Counted from the first letter of the stretch, positions 15,704 through 24,160 are shown. The stretch: 29,637 nt of DNA from Methanobacteriota archaeon (GCA_023434825.1 JAEYSH010000061.1:1-29637), one strand, 5' to 3'. Numbers and translations are program-made. The notes: a model not told the origin generated them from the sequence alone.

Positions 15704-16492
15704 CTACCTTATAATTAAATCTTTAACTTTTATTTCAGGATTATGATATCTTCTGCTTAAATCTTCATTTTTAATGCGAACTGCTCCTTTAGGGCACCAT
15801 TGGACACAAGCCTGGCAAAATTCACAATTTTGATTCCAATGAGGTTTATCATCCATTATTTCAATATTATTGCTTGGACAAATCCGCTCGCAGTTTAAGC
15901 ATGAATTACAGTTTTCATCAACCCAAAAGTTACCCATTGTCTTTATTCGGCTAATAGCCATTCCATAAACAAAGTTTCCGTATTTATTAAGTAGAGTAGA
16001 GCTTGTCTCAGGCATGTGTTCTTTTCTATTCTTTATAATGCCTATAATTTCTGAAAGCCTTTCTTTACCGGATACATTTATCTTTGTGTTTCTTTCAAGC
16101 AGCATCGCTGTTTTAATGAAAAAATTGTCCTTTTGGATTGTATTTGCAGCTTCCAATACTGCAAAGCCTGCCTGAAGATTAGATCCCTTATTTTGCAGCA
16201 TTTTCTGTAACTGAACCAGAGTTTCGCCAGGTTGACCTGCACAGGTGGCTACAGCAAAAATATATTGATTTCCTGTTAAATTTAATTTTTTAACAAAATC
16301 TACAACCATATTAGGTAGTCCCCACATGTAAACTGGAAAAATGATACCTATAGATTCCGCATTAGATTCAATTTTTTCATTTATAACTGCAGGAATAGAA
16401 ATAAGTTCTGTATCATCCAGTTTACTTGCAATATCCTTAGCTACAGCCAATGAATTTCCTGTACCTGTAAAATAAAATATTTTAGTTTCCAT
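15704..16492 (-). CDS. EFR1-type flavodoxin-ferredoxin fusion protein
   Basis: A 262-residue electron carrier. The N-terminal part is a flavodoxin fold with an FMN phosphate loop FTGTGNSLAVAKDIA (about 7-21) and the second FMN loop around GIIFPVYMWGLP. The C-terminus holds two complete 4Fe-4S motifs, CNSCLNCERICP (about 199-210) and CEFCQACVQWCP (about 223-234), so the protein can pass electrons between flavin and two clusters. It is cytoplasmic. The ATG at 16492 has AAGGAGA six bases upstream and gives the normal N-terminus METKIFYF; the ATG nine codons earlier overlaps the padR stop and is less likely. Its partners are probably the MBL-fold and methyltransferase genes downstream in the same operon. 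Confidence 0.88.
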   Translation of the reverse strand: METKIFYFTGTGNSLAVAKDIASKLDDTELISIPAVINEKIESNAESIGIIFPVYMWGLPNMVVDFVKKLNLTGNQYIFAVATCAGQPGETLVQLQKMLQNKGSNLQAGFAVLEAANTIQKDNFFIKTAMLLERNTKINVSGKERLSEIIGIIKNRKEHMPETSSTLLNKYGNFVYGMAISRIKTMGNFWVDENCNSCLNCERICPSNNIEIMDDKPHWNQNCEFCQACVQWCPKGAVRIKNEDLSRRYHNPEIKVKDLIIR

Positions 16493-16518
16493 TCTTATCT
16501 CCTTATATCTAAATAACA

Positions 16519-17097
16519 TTAAGCACCATCATATGCTTCTAATTCTTTAATACATTCTTTTGCCCATTCTATAACAACTTTAAGAGTCATTATACCTCTT
16601 TTTACAGTAAAATGCCAGAAAAGTTCTTCTTTTTCCGGTGAATCAATTGGAATATCAGTGCAATATTTACTAAAATTCCCATCTATGCTGCTTAATAACT
16701 TTAAATATTCTTCTTTTTCCAATATAAATCGTTTAAATTCATTTATTAGTTGTTCCTTTTCTAATTTTGAACCAAAAAATATTCTAAGCATAAATTCGTC
16801 CCTTTTGGGAAACGAATAATTTTCTGGAAAATCGTTTAACCAATTCAAAAATACATTTCTTCCCTGTTGTGTTATTTTATATATCTTTTTATCAGGTCTA
16901 TCTTCCTGTTTTTCGATGCTTTTGGTTACATATCCTTTTTTTTCTAAAGCAGATAAATCTCGATAGATCTGGCTTAAACTAGCAGACCATACATGCGAAA
17001 CTGATTTATCGAATGTTTTTTTTAAGGTGTATCCAGTCATCGGTTTGTAAGTTAGAAGACCTAAAATTGCATTGGATAATGACATTAAGTGCCCCAT
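16519..17097 (-). CDS. PadR-family transcriptional regulator
   Basis: A 192-residue repressor-type regulator. The N-terminal winged helix (about 5-85) shows the family phrase AILGLLTYKPMTGYTLKKTF, then SASLSQIYRDLSALEKKGYVTK and KIYKITQQGRNVFLNWL; the C-terminal helices (about 95-190) form the dimerisation and effector region. It opens a four-gene minus-strand operon. Two copies of a TTATATATAA element, one a perfect 12-bp palindrome and also the likely TATA box, lie directly upstream, which points to autorepression of the whole operon. Start could be the ATG at 17097 (leaderless after that TATA box) or the ATG at 17085, which gives the more usual MSLSNAILGLL N-terminus; I cannot decide. Confidence 0.87.
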   Translation of the reverse strand: MGHLMSLSNAILGLLTYKPMTGYTLKKTFDKSVSHVWSASLSQIYRDLSALEKKGYVTKSIEKQEDRPDKKIYKITQQGRNVFLNWLNDFPENYSFPKRDEFMLRIFFGSKLEKEQLINEFKRFILEKEEYLKLLSSIDGNFSKYCTDIPIDSPEKEELFWHFTVKRGIMTLKVVIEWAKECIKELEAYDGA

Positions 17098-17118
17098 TTA
17101 AATTTTTATATGAAACTT

Positions 17119-17130
17119 GTTATATATAAC
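17119..17130 (-). promoter_or_regulatory. Palindromic TATA/operator element of the padR operon (proximal copy)
   Basis: GTTATATATAAC is a perfect 12-bp palindrome centred about 27 bp before the padR ATG at 17097, exactly where a TATA box for a leaderless message would be. A near-identical copy lies 33 bp further upstream. A regulator bound here would block TBP. Confidence 0.55.
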
Positions 17131-17151
17131 TTGTATCATAATATAGAACAT

Positions 17152-17163
17152 GTTATATATAAA
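17152..17163 (-). promoter_or_regulatory. Second copy of the padR operator-like element (distal copy)
   Basis: GTTATATATAAA differs from the proximal copy in the last base. Flanks are also shared (GAA..., ATTG/CTTG). The 33-bp spacing is close to three helical turns, so two dimers would bind on the same face of the DNA. Confidence 0.5.
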
Positions 17164-17283
17164 TTGATCCATTATTTAAATACTGCTAAAAATATTTTAA
17201 AACTAAAATAATTAACACTAAATTAATTTTAAATTAAAATAATATCTAAATACTATATTAAATGAAAAAAAGAGTGCAAAAAG

Positions 17284-17820
17284 CTAAAATTGTTCCAATT
17301 GAGCCCTTTTAGATAGCTCTTGAGTTCTTAAAAATATATAATTTTCATCATTCATATCCTTATTAAATTCAAGAATTTTTTCTGATTCATCACTGATTTC
17401 AATTCTATTATTCAAAATCTCATTGATTATATTTCTAATAAGCTTCTCTGTTTCTAATAATATATCTTCAGGCACCTGTTCATGAAAATCACATTTTTCG
17501 ACTACATCAAATAATTCTTCAGCATATCTAAGCTTTAAAAAAGAATCAGCTTCTTTATAATTATTAGAAATAAAGTTTAATACATTCTTTAATAAATTAT
17601 AGTCCCCAAAATAGTTAATAATTAGAATTAAACTTCCAAGCGAACTATCATGCTTAACATCAAGTTCAGAATATAATTTTTCTTTTAATTCCACACCCCA
17701 AAGTTTTTCCTGGTCTTTAGAAATATTATAACTTTTATATTCTTCTAAAACCCCATCTTTCCACATAAAAGATTCGTTACCCAAATAATCAAAGTAAATT
17801 TCTTTTGCATTATTAACCAC
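17284..17820 (-). CDS. Acidic protein of unknown function
   Basis: I do not recognise this 178-residue protein. It is acidic and mostly helical by composition, without membrane segments, cysteines in motifs or repeats. An aromatic N-terminal stretch (FDYLGNESFMWKDGVLEEY, about 10-28) is followed by helical segments such as SLGSLILIINYFGDYNLL and LRYAEELFDVVEKC. The start is a GTG at 17820 with GGGGG about nine bases upstream. It is divergent from the isochorismatase-like gene and its stop is 186 bp from padR. Codon use looks like its neighbours. It may be an immunity- or HEAT-like small protein, but I have no positive evidence. Confidence 0.6.
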   Translation of the reverse strand: MVNNAKEIYFDYLGNESFMWKDGVLEEYKSYNISKDQEKLWGVELKEKLYSELDVKHDSSLGSLILIINYFGDYNLLKNVLNFISNNYKEADSFLKLRYAEELFDVVEKCDFHEQVPEDILLETEKLIRNIINEILNNRIEISDESEKILEFNKDMNDENYIFLRTQELSKRAQLEQF

Positions 17821-17870
17821 AATTTAGCCCCCAAGCTTAATCTTAAATATATTTGTCAATAATCATAAAC

Positions 17871-18431
17871 ATGAAACGTTTGAATAAAGCACTATTAGTA
17901 ATTGATGTACAGAATGAATATTTTACTGGCAAATTACCAGTTTCATATCCAGAAAATAGTTTTCAAAGTATCCTTAAAGTTATAGACTTTTCTAATCAAA
18001 AAGACATTCCAGTAGTATTAATACAGCACACTAATACTGGAGAAAATACATTTACATTTAAAAAAGGCACTTGTGAACATGAAATACATGAGGATGTTTT
18101 AAAAAGAGATTATAACAAAATTATTGAGAAACATTTACCCGGTAGTTTTACAGGGACTGAATTAGAATCATGGCTTAAAGAAAATAATATTGAAACAGTT
18201 ACAATTTGTGGATATATGACGCAAATGTGCTGTGATACAACTGCACGACAAGCTATGCATCGGGGCTATAATGTTGAGTTTTTAAGTGATGCTACTGGAA
18301 CACTTGATATTTCAAACTCTGCTGGAGAAATATCGGCTCCAGAATTGCATAAAGCTATTTTAGTAACTCAAGCCATGAGATTCAGCAAGGTCATATCTAC
18401 AAAAGAGTGGATAAATGATCTTAAAGAATAA
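17871..18431 (+). CDS. Isochorismatase-like cysteine hydrolase
   Basis: A 186-residue member of the isochorismatase/nicotinamidase superfamily. The catalytic aspartate is in [11 protein letters not shown] (about residue 12), the lysine in EKHLPGSF (about 89) and the nucleophile cysteine in [17 protein letters not shown] (about 112-128), with a cis-peptide region before it. These enzymes hydrolyse amides or vinyl ethers; the substrate here is not clear. The ATG at 17871 gives the normal N-terminus; it has no ribosome site, but the AT-rich AAATATATTT (17845-17854) lies about 22-25 bases upstream, which fits a leaderless message. A second MBL-fold gene follows on the same strand. Confidence 0.85.
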   Translation: MKRLNKALLVIDVQNEYFTGKLPVSYPENSFQSILKVIDFSNQKDIPVVLIQHTNTGENTFTFKKGTCEHEIHEDVLKRDYNKIIEKHLPGSFTGTELESWLKENNIETVTICGYMTQMCCDTTARQAMHRGYNVEFLSDATGTLDISNSAGEISAPELHKAILVTQAMRFSKVISTKEWINDLKE

Positions 18432-18490
18432 ATAGAATGAATTCCAAAAAAGACATTTTCGATTTCTTTAAAAAAATCTGGAGATACAAA

Positions 18491-19336
18491 ATGCAAATTA
18501 CAGAACACGTACACGCAATAAAAATTCCTTTTCAAGTTAAAACTGACTCAGGAGTACTTGAAAGGTTCGTATATTCTTACTTGATAACTGGAAAACAAAT
18601 ATGTTTAATTGACAGCGGCGTGGTATCTTCAGAAGGTGTAATTTTTGATTATATGGATAAAATTGGTTTAAAGCCTGAAGATATCTCTCTAATGATCCTA
18701 ACACATTCTCATCCAGACCATATTGGTTCTGCAAAATCAATTAAGGAAAAATCAGGTTGTAAAGTAGCAGCACATCCGGGTGAAAGATCATGGATTGAAG
18801 ATATAGATTTACAGGCTAAAGAGCGTCCCGTACCCAATTTTCATTCCCTTGTTGAAGGATCTATTGAGGTTGATGAAATTCTTGAAGATGGAGATAACCT
18901 TGGTTTAGGAGATAACATTAATCTTAAAGTTATCCATACTCCAGGGCATTCTAAAGGCTCTATTTCTCTTTTAATTGAAAAAGAGGGAGTTCTTATTACA
19001 GGAGATGTTATTCCAATAAAAGGAGATTTACCTATCTACGATGATCCTAATGAGTCAATTCAATCTATTGAAAAACTCAGAGAAATAGAAGGAATTAATG
19101 TTTTATTATCTGCATGGGATAAACCTAAAGAAGATAATGATGCATATAAAGTCATGGATGAAGGTATAAATTATTTAAAGCAAATTCAATTATCAGTTGA
19201 AAAAATAGCAGATGTAAATCCAAATATGGATCCATTAGATTTTTGTAAAGCTGTTTTAAAAGATTTAGGAATACCTGAAATGGCTGCAAATCCAATTGTT
19301 GTCAGATCTTTCCAATCAAACTTAAAAAATCTATAA
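18491..19336 (+). CDS. Metallo-beta-lactamase fold hydrolase (second in window)
   Basis: A 281-residue MBL protein. Metal motif THSHPDHIGS (about 74-83), third histidine in HTPGHSKGS, aspartate in LITGDVIP. A C-terminal helical extension of about 80 residues (VMDEGINYLKQIQ... to the end) distinguishes it from the single-domain protein at 15063, with which it shares only the fold. The ATG at 18491 has GGAGA six bases upstream and gives the expected first strand (ITEHVHAIKIPF); the ATG 18 codons earlier would add a lysine- and phenylalanine-rich tail and has no ribosome site. It follows the isochorismatase-like gene by 59 bp. Function unknown. Confidence 0.85.
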   Translation: MQITEHVHAIKIPFQVKTDSGVLERFVYSYLITGKQICLIDSGVVSSEGVIFDYMDKIGLKPEDISLMILTHSHPDHIGSAKSIKEKSGCKVAAHPGERSWIEDIDLQAKERPVPNFHSLVEGSIEVDEILEDGDNLGLGDNINLKVIHTPGHSKGSISLLIEKEGVLITGDVIPIKGDLPIYDDPNESIQSIEKLREIEGINVLLSAWDKPKEDNDAYKVMDEGINYLKQIQLSVEKIADVNPNMDPLDFCKAVLKDLGIPEMAANPIVVRSFQSNLKNL

Positions 19337-19352
19337 TTTGGTTAAATGGAAA

Positions 19353-19916
19353 CTAAATTTCATTTACCATACTTATTCTATTTTCCTTAGTGTAAAATCC
19401 ATTTTTAATATAAAATTCTTCTGCAGGGATTTCTTTATTTGTTAAAAGAACCATACGTTTGTAGTCCTCTTTTATAAGACTATTTTTAATATAATTCATT
19501 AATTTTGTTCCTACTCCATTTCCCTGTTTTAAATTAGAAACAAAGAACTCATCGATGAAGAACTCTTTTCCCATCCACCATGATCTTGTGTGTCCAAAGC
19601 AAACAGCCACAATTTCAGAACCTTCATATGCTACAAAGCCATTAAAAACAGGGTTTTTAATTAATTCTATTAAATAATTTCGAGCTTGTTCAATGGAAAC
19701 CCAATCATCGTACCAGGGATAATCTGAAAACACTTCTTTGAACAACTTTGCGCATTTATCAATATCTTTAAAGTTAAATTTCTTAAATGTTAATCCTTGA
19801 TATTCATTTTCTAATTTAATTTCATTATAATTAACAAAATGATAATTTAAATGTTTTGAAATTATATTATCTGAAAAATGGTCATGGATATGTTCCATTA
19901 CAGTTTTAACGGGCAT
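19353..19916 (-). CDS. GNAT family N-acetyltransferase
   Basis: A 187-residue acetyltransferase. The GNAT core lies at about 40-180: LTFKKFNFKDIDKCAKLF, FVAYEGSEIVAVCFG (strands 3-4), the acetyl-CoA loop LKQGNGVGTKLMNYI and FYIKNGFYTKE (strand 7). About 40 N-terminal residues, histidine-rich (MEHIHDHFSDN), precede the core. The ATG at 19916 has the strong ribosome site AGGGAGTGAT just upstream; the GTG three codons earlier is part of that site. A perfect 19-bp palindrome lies 19-37 bases before the start, directly behind the marR gene, so the acetyltransferase is very likely the MarR target. Substrate unknown; it might modify a toxic amine or antibiotic. Confidence 0.85.
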   Translation of the reverse strand: MPVKTVMEHIHDHFSDNIISKHLNYHFVNYNEIKLENEYQGLTFKKFNFKDIDKCAKLFKEVFSDYPWYDDWVSIEQARNYLIELIKNPVFNGFVAYEGSEIVAVCFGHTRSWWMGKEFFIDEFFVSNLKQGNGVGTKLMNYIKNSLIKEDYKRMVLLTNKEIPAEEFYIKNGFYTKENRISMVNEI

Positions 19917-19934
19917 TTTTATCACTCCCTATTT

Positions 19935-19953
19935 CAGTTTAGTAACTAAACTG
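19935..19953. promoter_or_regulatory. Perfect 19-bp palindrome, candidate MarR operator
   Basis: CAGTTTAGT A ACTAAACTG: nine-base arms without mismatch around one central base. On the minus strand a TATA-like AATATAATTTT (about 19966-19976), which overlaps the marR stop codon, lies about 25-27 bases upstream of its centre, so the palindrome would cover the transcription start of the GNAT gene. Size and form fit MarR-family operators. Confidence 0.6.
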
Positions 19954-19969
19954 TTTATTAAAAATAAAA

Positions 19970-20449
19970 TTATATTTCATCCTTTAAAAATGCATCGATG
20001 TATTCTTCAATTTTACTTAAAATTAGAACAAAATAATCTATTTCTTCCACTTTAAAATTACCTAAATAATTGATAAATTCCTCAGCCATTAGTTCATGCT
20101 GTTTAGAAATGATCTTAAAGACATCTTCGCCTTTGGGAGTTAAAGATAAAATTATTTCCTTTCCAAAGTCTTTATTTCTTTCCTTATGAATAAATCCTTT
20201 ACTTTGAAGCTTATTTACAACTTGAGAAATTGCGCCTTTGGTAATATGAAATATATAGCTTAATTCTGTAACTTTATTAGCTCTTTTACTCCCGATAGCT
20301 TCAATTACATGAATTTCCGAAGGAAAGAGCCTTTCATCATTTCCAATATCAATACTCATTTTTTCAAATTCATTGAACTTTTTAGTAGTTCTAAGAAATT
20401 GAATTAATAACTTATGTAAACTTTCGTGGGTAATTTGGTCTGTTTTCAT
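19970..20449 (-). CDS. MarR-family transcriptional regulator
   Basis: A 159-residue winged-helix regulator. Helix 1 (about 5-30) begins the dimer interface; FPSEIHVIEAIGSKRANKVTELS and FHITKGAISQVVNKLQSKGFIHKE are the helix-turn-helix with recognition helix; NKDFGKEIILSLTPKGEDVF is the wing; and the C-terminal helices (LMAEEFINYLGNF... YIDAFLK) complete the dimer domain. Its stop is 53 bp from the GNAT start, with the palindromic operator between them. It lies 18 bp after an unrecognised gene on the same strand. MarR proteins generally repress and are released by phenolic or oxidising ligands; the ligand is unknown. Confidence 0.87.
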   Translation of the reverse strand: MKTDQITHESLHKLLIQFLRTTKKFNEFEKMSIDIGNDERLFPSEIHVIEAIGSKRANKVTELSYIFHITKGAISQVVNKLQSKGFIHKERNKDFGKEIILSLTPKGEDVFKIISKQHELMAEEFINYLGNFKVEEIDYFVLILSKIEEYIDAFLKDEI

Positions 20450-20467
20450 TTATTTCACATTAAAATT

Positions 20468-20914
20468 TTAAAATCTCAACTCTTCTCTGCGCTTTGAGTT
20501 CATAACCTGATCAAAAAGAACTGACCCACAAATTTGGTTTGCATTTTCAAAAATTTGCTTTGCATTCAATCCTTTTTCTTCTAAAAAATCCCATAAATGA
20601 ACTAATTCAAGAAGATCATCTCGAAAATCAGGTGTTCCATTCCTAATTGTAGCTGAAATAAGTCGGTATTCTACATAAAGTTCAGGAGCAGATTCTAAAT
20701 AAGGAGGAATCCAGTGTACAAGTTTATAACTTAAATCTATATCATTTTGAACAAATGTGTTTATTTCAGACTTTTCTAAGGCACTTGAATCCTTATAAAT
20801 TTGAAATAATTCCTCAAATAAAGGTTGATTTTCTTCTCGGTTCACCAAGCTCAAATCATTACGTTTAAATGGAATTTGAGTTATTATTTCTTTAAATTGT
20901 TCCACATTTGACAT
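20468..20914 (-). CDS. Protein of unknown function between guaAB and marR
   Basis: I do not recognise this 148-residue protein. It is soluble and helical by composition, with a distinctive middle part: LVHWIPPYLESAPELYVEY and FRDDLLELVHLWDFLEEKG. A single cysteine lies in ANQICGSVLF. The ATG at 20914 is preferred; the TTG 13 codons upstream would add a hydrophobic LILLFLG stretch that appears to be untranslated sequence behind guaAB. The gene is 18 bp ahead of marR and 41 bp behind guaAB, all on the minus strand, so read-through from guaAB is possible. Confidence 0.6.
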   Translation of the reverse strand: MSNVEQFKEIITQIPFKRNDLSLVNREENQPLFEELFQIYKDSSALEKSEINTFVQNDIDLSYKLVHWIPPYLESAPELYVEYRLISATIRNGTPDFRDDLLELVHLWDFLEEKGLNAKQIFENANQICGSVLFDQVMNSKRREELRF

Positions 20915-20955
20915 AAAACTGCCTAAAAAAAGTAAAATTAATTGAATCGCCAATT

Positions 20956-21882
20956 TTAGGCAAACTCAATTGTGCTTGGAGGTTTATCACTTACTGAAAG
21001 TGAAACATGGGTTACTTCTGGAACTTCAGCAGTAATTCTTGCTGAAATTGTTCTAATCATATCCCATGGAAGTTCAGGCACATGAGCAGTCATTGCATCC
21101 CACGATTCAACCATTCTGAGAACTACAAGGTATCCAAAGTCTCTTATATCCCCTTTAACACCTGTAACCTTAGTATCAGTTAAAACCGCGAAATATTGCC
21201 ATAGGGTTTCATCTAAACCTTCTTTTTTAACTTCTTCTTCAACTATGGCGTTTGCCTTCCTGCAAATTTCAATTTTTTCCTCAGTAAGTTTGCCTACAAC
21301 ACGAACAGCAAGTCCAGGGCCAGGGAACGGTTGCCTATTAACCATTTCATCAGGAAGTCCCATTTCCGAACCTATAATCCTTACTTCATCCTTATAAAGT
21401 TCCCTTATAGGCTCTACAAGTTCTAAAACCAATCCATGAGGTAATGCAACATTATGGTGAGATTTAATTTTTCCCTCACTTTCGATCCAGTCGGGAGCAA
21501 TAGTGCCCTGAACTAAAAATTTGGCACCTATTTTTTCAGCTTCTCTTTCAAAGACGTTTATAAAGATTTCACCTATTATCTTCCTCTTTTCTTCTGGATC
21601 TTCTACTCCTTCAAGTGCATTTAAAAATTCATCTTTAGCATTAATACAATCAAAATTTAAACGTTTTTCAAATGTTTTTTGTACATATTCAGCTTCTCCT
21701 TCACGAAGAAGTCCATGATCTACAAATATTGCTATAAGATTATCTCCAATTGCTTCAGAAACTAAAACCGATGCAACAGAACTATCAACACCACCAGATA
21801 GGGCTATTACTGCCTTTTCATTCCCTATTTCATTTTTAATATTTTCAATTGATTCCTTTATAAAATCAGATGGATTAAGCAT
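20956..21882 (-). CDS. guaAB: GMP synthase subunit B (ATP-pyrophosphatase subunit)
   Basis: Activates XMP with ATP and accepts ammonia from the GuaAA subunit to give GMP, the last step of guanine nucleotide synthesis. The 308-residue protein has the N-type ATP-pyrophosphatase loop [14 protein letters not shown] (about 31-44), FVDHGLLR, and in the C-terminal dimerisation domain [16 protein letters not shown] and [10 protein letters not shown] at the very end, all hallmarks of GuaA. The glutaminase domain is absent, as is usual in euryarchaea with split GMP synthase. The ATG at 21882 has AGGTGA five bases upstream and gives the usual short N-terminus (MLNPSDF). Its partner guaAA lies 6.4 kb upstream on the same strand, beyond a block of opposite-strand surface genes. 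Confidence 0.95.
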   Translation of the reverse strand: MLNPSDFIKESIENIKNEIGNEKAVIALSGGVDSSVASVLVSEAIGDNLIAIFVDHGLLREGEAEYVQKTFEKRLNFDCINAKDEFLNALEGVEDPEEKRKIIGEIFINVFEREAEKIGAKFLVQGTIAPDWIESEGKIKSHHNVALPHGLVLELVEPIRELYKDEVRIIGSEMGLPDEMVNRQPFPGPGLAVRVVGKLTEEKIEICRKANAIVEEEVKKEGLDETLWQYFAVLTDTKVTGVKGDIRDFGYLVVLRMVESWDAMTAHVPELPWDMIRTISARITAEVPEVTHVSLSVSDKPPSTIEFA

Positions 21883-22126
21883 ATTTTCACCTAAAAATTC
21901 AACTTTTGTGACTACCAAAAAAATTTGGAGTAATAAAATCCAATTTTCCATTTTTTTTTTGTTTACTCTTAATTTGAAAGATTTTTTAATATTAATATAA
22001 TTAAATTATATTTTTAACTTTATAATTCTCTGGCTTCCACTTTAATAAAAAATTGTTTAGATATGTATAAATAATTAATGCCATAACTTTCATTAAACTG
22101 AATGATAAATTATTTTAGAGAGGTTT
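21883..22126. other. Intergenic region between guaAB and the surface-gene block
   Basis: 244 bp, strongly AT-rich, divergent promoters expected. It includes an A9/T9 tract near 21952-21960. I see no gene or RNA. Confidence 0.4.
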
Positions 22127-22651
22127 TTGAATAGTACTTACAAAATTTTAATTGTTTTGATGGTTATTATAGTGGCACTCATTGCATATTACTCCTATGA
22201 ACAGAATAATCTTTCAGATACGCAAATTACCTAAAAAAGGTAATGATAATATGATTAATGCCAGTAATTTATTAAGCCAAGCTGATTCTTATGAAAACAA
22301 TAAGGACTACACTAATGCAATTATTATGCGACAAAAAGCCTCTGAAGAAATATCAAATGCATTAAAAAATTATAATAGTGCATTAAAAAATGTAAACAGT
22401 GATTACACAGATTACTTAACAATGAAATCCTTTTATTACAAACTACCTCCAAATTAACAGATTATCAAATATATTACGATAATTTGATTACCAATTCATT
22501 AAATCCCGGACAGGACGTAGTTAGTCCAGATATAATAATGAAATACATAAATCGAATTAAATCTGATTTATCCACTTATAAAAATAATGAAAATGATATT
22601 ATGGCTAAAAATCCTGATAAATTCAAATTCCTGAATTCAACTATGTACTGA
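22127..22651 (+). pseudogene. Frameshifted gene for a small membrane-anchored protein
   Basis: Three consecutive segments read as one protein if two frameshifts are bridged. Segment 1 starts from TTG 22127 behind GAGAGG and encodes a signal anchor (STYKILIVLMVIIVALIAYY), ending at TAA 22232-22234. Segment 2, one base on, gives KKGNDNMINASNLLSQADSY and then a helical part (NAIIMRQKASEEISNALKNY) until TAA 22455-22457. Segment 3, back in the first frame from 22436, gives LTDYQIYYDNLITNSLNPG and runs to TGA 22649-22651. The first shift is at an A6 run and the second at a T4 run, so sequencing error is possible. The intact product would have about 174 residues: one N-terminal membrane helix and a helical extracellular domain. 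Function unknown. Confidence 0.55.
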
Positions 22652-22756
22652 TATTTATAAAAAATCAAAATACATTAAACATTTAATAAACATTTAAAAA
22701 CTAGTATATCCCTTTTAACAAACTATTTTTATATTAAATAACATATTTCAAATTCC

Positions 22757-24160
22757 ATGTCGAAGATAAGTAAATTAGGAGAAATGAAGCCAGAAACTGC
22801 ATTTCTTATTATTGGATTAATGTTTGGACTCTGTTTTGTCATTGCAACACCTGCACTCCAGGTTCCAGATGAATATGAACATTTTTACAGAGCTTTATAC
22901 GTAAGCGAAGGCCATATATTCCCAGAAAAAGTTGGAAACATGTCAGGAGTTTACATTCCAGAAAGTGTGCAGTTAACTGCATCACAAATATCCGATGAAT
23001 GGTTTACTTTTATTAAAGACAGAGACGACAAAATAAATTACACGAATCTTTTAAATATCAAATTTAATAGTCAAAATAGAGTTTTTGAAGATATTTCTAG
23101 AATTGCAGTTATCACGTATTCTCCAGTCCCTTACATTATCTCTGCATTTGCAATTACCATTGGAAAGCTTCTTAATTTACCTCCAATCCTGCTAATTTAC
23201 CTTGGAAGACTGGCTAATCTTTTATCCTGGATTTTTTTAACATATCTTGCAATTAGGATAATGCCAGTTCATAAATGGGTTCTCTTCATGATTGCATTAA
23301 TTCCAATGGCGTTATTTGAAGCAACTTCACTTTCAGCAGATAGTTTGATCCTGGGTTTATCATTTATAATCGTTGCAGTTTTCTTTAAATTTGCTTTTGA
23401 TGAAAATAAAAAGATAATTAATAAAAAAGATATTTATATTTTATTTATATTGATTTTACTGCTTTCATTATCAAAACAAATTTATTTCGTCCTTCTATTA
23501 TTGATTTTCCTCATACCTTCTGAGAAATTTGGAAGCAGAAAACAGATGTTTTTAGTAACCGGATTTCTATTTTTTGCCATCGTAATTATTAGTGGTGGCT
23601 GGAATTTACTTGTTAAAGACCTTTATGTCCCCATAGTTCCCCAAGTTTCTATTGCCGGCCAACTAGCTTATATTTTGGGAGATCCCTTGAGATTCCCATA
23701 TGCACTACTTAAAACCTTTTTTTACAGAGGGTTTTCCTATCAACTTTTATTCGTAGGCAATTTCTGGCTTGATATTCCTTTACCAATGTGGTGGATTGGA
23801 GGTTATGTCCTTTCAATAATTCCTATCGCATTACTGGACAAAAGTAAAAATATAGTTAGTAGAAAACAAAAATTAATTTCACTTGCAATATTTATAATCA
23901 TATTTCTCCTGGTTTGCGCTTTTGTTTATATTTCGTGGACTGTAGTCGGACAGAATATAATAGATGGTATTCAAGGCAGGTATTTTATCCCAATATTACC
24001 TCTGCTGTTCCTTTTACTGTTTAAAATTAGAGACTTCAGTAATTATAAAAATAAAAAATTTAATTTAATTCAAAATAATCTAAACTCAATAATCATATGC
24101 TATACTGTGATTTATCTCTTAATTACAGTTTTAATTTTTTTATCAAGTTATTTTATTTAA
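22757..24160 (+). CDS. DUF2142 multi-spanning membrane protein (GT-C-like)
   Basis: A 467-residue integral membrane protein with about 11-12 hydrophobic helices. The N-terminus has the family signature: a first helix followed by ATPALQVPDEYEHFYRALYVS, in which the P-D-E-x-x-H motif sits at the start of the first extracytoplasmic loop, as the acidic motif does in GT-C glycosyltransferases. DUF2142 genes generally occur in surface polysaccharide clusters, and this one is followed by GtrA, an FAD sugar-mutase-like gene and a GT39-like gene. It probably transfers or handles a lipid-linked sugar outside the membrane; that is inference. No ribosome site precedes the ATG, but a TATA-like TTTTATATTAAA (about 22728-22739) lies about 22 bases upstream, fitting a leaderless message. 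Confidence 0.85.
   Translation: MSKISKLGEMKPETAFLIIGLMFGLCFVIATPALQVPDEYEHFYRALYVSEGHIFPEKVGNMSGVYIPESVQLTASQISDEWFTFIKDRDDKINYTNLLNIKFNSQNRVFEDISRIAVITYSPVPYIISAFAITIGKLLNLPPILLIYLGRLANLLSWIFLTYLAIRIMPVHKWVLFMIALIPMALFEATSLSADSLILGLSFIIVAVFFKFAFDENKKIINKKDIYILFILILLLSLSKQIYFVLLLLIFLIPSEKFGSRKQMFLVTGFLFFAIVIISGGWNLLVKDLYVPIVPQVSIAGQLAYILGDPLRFPYALLKTFFYRGFSYQLLFVGNFWLDIPLPMWWIGGYVLSIIPIALLDKSKNIVSRKQKLISLAIFIIIFLLVCAFVYISWTVVGQNIIDGIQGRYFIPILPLLFLLLFKIRDFSNYKNKKFNLIQNNLNSIIICYTVIYLLITVLIFLSSYFI

Noticed and set aside
22182..22457. Independent 91-codon gene
   Set aside because: Its first 17 codons overlap a better membrane-anchor frame and have no ribosome site; the useful part is the middle of the frameshifted gene.
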